64,000 nt of DNA, taken from assembly GCF_021083185.1 (NCBI RefSeq), contig NZ_JAIGQB010000001.1, positions 186,001 through 250,000 on the forward strand. Direction: 5' to 3'. This stretch comes from Nocardioides furvisabuli. Its GTDB lineage: Bacteria > Actinomycetota > Actinomycetes > Propionibacteriales > Nocardioidaceae. The position numbers and the translations under genes were made by a program. Under the pieces are notes generated by a model. That model did not search any database, had not been told where the DNA came from, and saw only the letters and a program-made list of their open reading frames with translations. Below are positions 60,607-64,000 of this stretch, one piece after another (within the stretch, counting starts at the first letter, position 1; the number at the start of each line of letters is the position of its first letter).

Positions 60607-60815
60607 GCGCGGGCGACTTCGACCATCCCGACGTCGTGCTGGTGCCGCACGGCCCGATGCTGCTGCGAGGCGCGGAGTCGGTCCAGGACACGGACGGGAC
60701 CGTGCACCGCGTCGAGCGCCCGGTCGTGGCGCTGTGCCGGTGCGAGAAGTCGAGCCGGATGCCGTGGTGCGACGGCACGCACAAGGTCATCCCGCGGGGA
60801 GCTCCACGGACCTAG
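60603..60815 (+). CDS. CDGSH-type [2Fe-2S] protein, 70 aa
   Basis: 70 residues. CRCEKSSRMPWCDGTHK fits C-x-C-x2-S-x3-P-x-C-D-G-x2-H, the three-Cys/one-His cluster motif of CDGSH (mitoNEET-like) proteins. Such proteins carry redox-active [2Fe-2S] clusters; the likely role is to supply electrons or iron to the diiron protein encoded just before it (ATGA overlap). No targeting signal. Last gene of the operon; its stop is interleaved with that of the convergent methyltransferase. Confidence 0.9.
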   Translation: MSAGDFDHPDVVLVPHGPMLLRGAESVQDTDGTVHRVERPVVALCRCEKSSRMPWCDGTHKVIPRGAPRT

Positions 60816-61432
60816 GCGGGCCGGTCGATGCGGACGAGCACGCCGCGATCGTGCTGGCGCAGCTCGGGCATCGTGAGTGTCCCGTCGCTGAAGCAGTCCT
60901 CGTGCGCCAGGGCCGTGGCCTGCGCGGCGGTGCCGAGCTGGAGGACGGCCGAGCCCCCGGGCGCCAGGTGGTCGGCGACCACGCGCAGGCACGCGCGTGC
61001 CACGTCGAGGCCGTCGTCGCCGCCGTCGATGGCGCTCAACGGGTCCTCGGGGAAGCGACCGGTCTCGCTGCGGGGGACCCACGGGGGATCGGCGATGACG
61101 ACGGGGAAGACGTCGTCGTCGGCGAGCGCGGTCTCCAGACGGGCCTCGCGCACCTCCACCCGGTCGGACATGCCGGCGGCGCGGGCGTTGTCGCGCGCGA
61201 AGTCGCAGGCCACCGCGTTGGCGTCCACGCACACCAGGCGCCGCTCGCTCTCCGCCACGGCAAGCAGCCCGATGTGCCCGGCGCCCGCGCACAGCTCCAG
61301 CACGGGACCGTCGGGAGCGGTGCGCATCAGCTCCGCGGCCCACTCGGACTGGGCTGCGGTCCACTCGCGCGGTCGCAGGACCCGGTCGTCGAAGGTGATG
61401 GTGAGCGGGCCGAAGGCCAGCGTGTCGGTCAT
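60812..61432 (-). CDS. Class I SAM methyltransferase (HemK-like motif)
   Basis: 206 residues. VLELCAGAGHIGLLAVAESE (motif I), LVCVDANAVACDFARDNARAAGM, VVIADPPWVPRSETGRFPEDP (DPPW, as in N6/N5-type methyltransferases) and HLAPGGSAVLQLG. It may act on a protein, nucleic acid or small molecule. Last gene of the SRPBCC-oxidoreductase-methyltransferase operon; its ATG overlaps the oxidoreductase stop (ATGA). Confidence 0.88.
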   Translation of the reverse strand: MTDTLAFGPLTITFDDRVLRPREWTAAQSEWAAELMRTAPDGPVLELCAGAGHIGLLAVAESERRLVCVDANAVACDFARDNARAAGMSDRVEVREARLETALADDDVFPVVIADPPWVPRSETGRFPEDPLSAIDGGDDGLDVARACLRVVADHLAPGGSAVLQLGTAAQATALAHEDCFSDGTLTMPELRQHDRGVLVRIDRPA

Positions 61433-63051
61433 GGGGCCACCTGTCTCGTATGTCGTCGGGGCAGTGAGCGGGTGCGCTGGTGCCAGATCGCCGCGCGAGC
61501 GGCGTTGGCACCGGCCGCTCCGTGCACGCCACCACCGGGATGGGCGGAGGCGGAGGCGAGGTAGAGCCCGGGCAGGCCCGTGGCGGCGCGGCCGCGCATC
61601 GCGGGCACGGGTCTGAAGACCAGCTCCTGGTGCAGCTGCGAGGTGCCGCCGTTGACCGCGCCGCCGATGAGGTTGGCGTTGCGCGCCTCGAGCTCGTGGG
61701 GTCCCAGCACGCGGCGGGCGGCGACCAGGTCGCCGAAGCCCGGCGCGCGCTCCTCGATGCGCGCCTGCATGCGGTCGGCGAAGCGCTCGAGGTCGTCGAG
61801 GTCCCACCGCCCGCTGATCTCGCCTCCGGCGTCGGACCGGGTCGCGTCGGGCTGCGGGACGTGGGTGTAGGCCCACATCGACTCCGTGCCGGCCGGCGAG
61901 CGGGTGGGGTCGCTGGTGGTCATCTGGCCGGTGAGCAGGAACGGCCGGTCCGGCACGACCCCGGAGCCCACCTGCGCGAGCGTCCGGGTCATCTCCTCCA
62001 CGGAGTCGGCGACGTGCACCGTGCCCGGCACGTCGGCAGGTCGTGCGGTCCACGGCACCGGTCCCGACAGCGCCCAGTCCACCTTCACGGTGCCCGGGTC
62101 GAGCTCGAAGTGGCGCATCCCGCGCACCACGCGGGCCGGCAGGTCCTCTGCGCGCACCAGGTCACCGAACAACCGCGGGGCGACCACGTCGGCGAGCACG
62201 GCCGGGGCGGCGTACCAGCCCCCGTCGGCCGTCACCACGCCGCTCACGCGCCCGCCACGCACGACGACGCGCGTGACGGGCGTGCCGGTCGTCAGGGTGC
62301 CGCCGCGACTGACCAGCCGCGCGACGAGGGCGTCGGTGAGCGACTGCGCGCCGCCGCGCGGCACGGGAAAACCGACCGTCTGGCCGAGCATCGTCATCAG
62401 CACCCCGAAGACGCCGGAGCCGGGGGACGCGAGCGGGAAGTCGGCGTGGCCGGCGTTGCCGGCGAGCAGCAACGGGGCCGCCGGCCCGGAGAACAGCTCG
62501 CGGCCCAGGGACGCGACCGGTGTGGCCAGGCGGCGTACGACGTCGAGGCCGCCGGCACGCGCCAGGGCCGGCAGCAGCCGCGCGCCGGCGCGGACGGGCG
62601 GGAACGGCGAGGTGAGGCCGTCGACGAGGGACGGACCGATGCGGTCCCAGGTGGTGCACAGCTCGAGCCACGCCTCACCGTCGCCGGCACGCAGCTCGTC
62701 GAGGCCGGCGGCAGTGCGCTCGCGGTCACGGTGCAGCAGCGCCCACTGCGCGTCGCCGTAGGGATGCCCGAGCACGGCCGGGGCGTGGTCCCACACCAGT
62801 CCGTGATCCTCGAGCCGCAGCGAGGTCATCGCCCGGGAGGCGCGGGCGAGGGGGTAGAAGGCGCTGAAGGTGTCGTGGACGAAGTCCGGGTGCACCTCGC
62901 GGTCGCTGCGGACGGCCCCGCCCGGGGTGTCCTGGGCCTCGAGGACCAGCACGCGCCAGCCGGCGTCGGCGAGCATGTTGGCGGCGACCAGCCCGTTGGG
63001 ACCGGCGCCGACGACGATCGCGTCGTGCGCGGCGGCCGCGGCCGTCCTCAC
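61429..63051 (-). CDS. CrtI/phytoene-desaturase-like FAD oxidoreductase
   Basis: 540 residues from GTG 63051. Dinucleotide motif DAIVVGAGPNGLVAANMLADAGWRVLVLEAQDTPGGAVRS at the N-terminus and a closing GLYLASASAHPGGGVHGAAGANAARAA near the C-terminus are the NAD(P)/FAD-dependent phytoene dehydrogenase-related pattern. No carotenoid synthesis gene is near, so the substrate may be another lipid or polyene. GTGA overlap with the upstream SRPBCC gene and ATGA with the downstream methyltransferase show a tight three-gene operon. Confidence 0.88.
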   Translation of the reverse strand: MRTAAAAAHDAIVVGAGPNGLVAANMLADAGWRVLVLEAQDTPGGAVRSDREVHPDFVHDTFSAFYPLARASRAMTSLRLEDHGLVWDHAPAVLGHPYGDAQWALLHRDRERTAAGLDELRAGDGEAWLELCTTWDRIGPSLVDGLTSPFPPVRAGARLLPALARAGGLDVVRRLATPVASLGRELFSGPAAPLLLAGNAGHADFPLASPGSGVFGVLMTMLGQTVGFPVPRGGAQSLTDALVARLVSRGGTLTTGTPVTRVVVRGGRVSGVVTADGGWYAAPAVLADVVAPRLFGDLVRAEDLPARVVRGMRHFELDPGTVKVDWALSGPVPWTARPADVPGTVHVADSVEEMTRTLAQVGSGVVPDRPFLLTGQMTTSDPTRSPAGTESMWAYTHVPQPDATRSDAGGEISGRWDLDDLERFADRMQARIEERAPGFGDLVAARRVLGPHELEARNANLIGGAVNGGTSQLHQELVFRPVPAMRGRAATGLPGLYLASASAHPGGGVHGAAGANAARAAIWHQRTRSLPRRHTRQVAP

Positions 63052-63485
63052 CGGGCCCGGCCCTCCGCCACGAACGCGAGGCGGCGCAGGGTCTCGGTGT
63101 TGCGCAGGTGGAGCTGGACGTCCTGGACGGGCTTGGGCACGAGGGCGCCGGGGCCGGCGGTCGCGTTCTCCACGATCGTCACGACCGTGGAGTCGGCGGT
63201 GGGGCGCAGCAAGATCTCGACGCGTGCCTCTCCCGCGGGCCAGCCGCGCGCCCTGAGGACGATGCGCCGCTCCTCCTCGACCTCGAGGACCTCGGTCGTG
63301 TCGTCGATCAGCAGTGGCCACGTGCCGACGCTGTGGTGCAGGCGCGACCCGACCGCGGGCCACGTGTCGTCGACCTCGCGCATCCGTGACGCGCCCACGA
63401 CGAACAAGGGGTAGAGCCAGCCGTCGGCGAGGACCGACCAGACCTGCTCGGGGGTCGCGGACATGGGGCGGCTCGTGGTGCTCAT
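63048..63485 (-). CDS. SRPBCC-family protein heading an operon
   Basis: 145 residues. ATPEQVWSVLADGWLYPLFVVGASRMREVD begins a START/Bet v1-like ligand-binding fold; GSRLHHSVGTWPLLIDDTTEVLEVEEERRIVLRARGWP continues it. It probably binds or presents the hydrophobic substrate of the CrtI-like enzyme encoded next. GGAGAA ribosome site and a 26-nt leader from promoter P4. Confidence 0.85.
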   Translation of the reverse strand: MSTTSRPMSATPEQVWSVLADGWLYPLFVVGASRMREVDDTWPAVGSRLHHSVGTWPLLIDDTTEVLEVEEERRIVLRARGWPAGEARVEILLRPTADSTVVTIVENATAGPGALVPKPVQDVQLHLRNTETLRRLAFVAEGRAR

Positions 63486-63511
63486 GCGAGGTTCTCCGGC
63501 ATGTGGTCGAC

Positions 63512-63537
63512 GTACCCCCACCTCCGCGGCTCCATGC
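63512..63537 (-). promoter_or_regulatory. Stress-type promoter P4 (SRPBCC operon)
   Basis: On the minus strand GCATG (63537-63533), 15 nt, GGGTAC (63517-63512), then 26 nt to ATG 63485 with a ribosome site in the leader. Confidence 0.7.
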
Positions 63538-63589
63538 GCGGTGCACCCATCCCCAGGGTGGGTGTCGCGCCGACGAGGGACGCGACCGT

Positions 63590-64000
63590 TCAGGCGGGCA
63601 GGGCCCCGTGCTCGAGGACGTGCTCGGCGACGACCCCGATCTTGGTGCGGCTGGTGCGGGCCGCGGTGCGCAGCGCGTTGAAGGCGGCGACCGGGTCGGT
63701 CGACTCCTTGGCCATGAGGAAGCCGACGGCCCGCTCGATGACGACGCGGTAGTCGAGGGCGTACTGGAGCTGTCGCGCGAGCTCGCCCGCGGTGTGCGCC
63801 TGCACAGCGGCCATGAGCGTGGTGGCGATGACCTCCGCGTAGCGCGCGAGCGCCGTCACCTCGCTCTCGTCCCACTCGTGGGCGTGCTCGCGGTAGACGT
63901 CGAGGGTTCCGACCGGCACGCCGCCGACACGCACCGGCGTGCCGAGCACGGCGCGCACGGGCTGCGCGGCCATGGCGCGGGCCAGGGCGGGCCAGCGCTC
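63590..64000 (-). CDS. GAF-ANTAR regulator 3, 5' end beyond the window
   Basis: The last 136 residues are visible; the frame is open to base 64000 and begins inside a GAF domain (VRAVLGTPVRVGGVPVGTLDVYREHAHEW, a typical last GAF strand). ANTAR follows (LARQLQYALDYRVVIERAVGFLMAKESTDPVAAFNALRTAARTSRTKIGVVAEHV). An internal ATG at 63973 is in the GAF domain and is not the start. The promoter cannot be seen. Downstream lies the SRPBCC operon, 104 nt away and on the same strand. Confidence 0.88.
   Translation of the reverse strand, partial: ERWPALARAMAAQPVRAVLGTPVRVGGVPVGTLDVYREHAHEWDESEVTALARYAEVIATTLMAAVQAHTAGELARQLQYALDYRVVIERAVGFLMAKESTDPVAAFNALRTAARTSRTKIGVVAEHVLEHGALPA

Overview
The window is a 64 kb piece of a high-GC actinobacterial chromosome. 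Codon third positions are almost all G or C, and GTG starts and 4-base ATGA/GTGA overlaps are very common. A compact tad locus, a BldG-type STAS protein, a proton pyrophosphatase, topA-tmk-holB, DUF222/HNH genes and GAF-ANTAR regulators together suggest the Nocardioides group (Propionibacteriales). The genus is an inference from gene content; there is no rRNA here.

1-11.3 kb: the 3' part of a nitrite reductase operon (nirB, nirD) and its likely regulator (uroporphyrinogen-III-synthase fold plus winged helix). Next is a short island with a broken DUF222/HNH gene, a cupin gene of divergent codon use and two copies of a REP-like palindromic repeat. A four-gene unit follows on the minus strand: soluble LytS-type kinase, LytTR regulator, small membrane protein and sodium:solute symporter. 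A secreted RTX-like repeat protein and a methyltransferase end the region.

11.4-33.2 kb: a conserved chromosomal backbone. It holds a degenerate Fic-fold protein, a SerB-like HAD phosphatase, ssd-tadA-tadB-tadC-flp-tadE plus one more pseudopilin-like gene, an MrfA/YprA-type helicase, a bldG-like STAS gene, hppA (K+-independent type), a large methyltransferase, topA, tmk, holB, a TAP-type hydrolase, osmC and tRNA-Thr(CGT). The same gene order is known, from memory, around bldG in Streptomyces and Rv3643-Rv3662 in Mycobacterium. The anti-sigma gene that follows bldG in Streptomyces is missing here.

33.2-51.2 kb: carbon metabolism and transport. There is a GtrA protein whose frame ends inside the antisense of the tRNA, lactate oxidation (lutABC), a flavin reductase, an ABC exporter pair, a quinone-reductase-like MDR, and a ROK regulator divergent from a complete Entner-Doudoroff operon (zwf-edd-eda). 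An aldo/keto reductase, an App1-type phosphatase, a DUF222/HNH gene under a perfect SOS box, a small secreted protein and aldose epimerase follow.

51.2-64 kb: a stress and redox region. It contains three GAF-ANTAR proteins, an orphan LuxR-type regulator with an atypical receiver, a rhomboid protease, SRPBCC proteins, a FAD/Rieske oxidoreductase, a flavodoxin-like protein, a HAD hydrolase, an operon of Zn-alcohol dehydrogenase, haem-oxygenase-like diiron protein and CDGSH protein, and an operon of SRPBCC, CrtI-like oxidoreductase and methyltransferase. Six transcription units here share an upstream bipartite motif, (G/T)CATG then 14-15 nt then GGG(T/C)AC. In three or four of them the start codon lies only 9-10 nt after it. 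The motif resembles promoters of SigB/SigF-type stress sigma factors, so the region looks like a clustered stress regulon. This is the main discovery candidate of the window.
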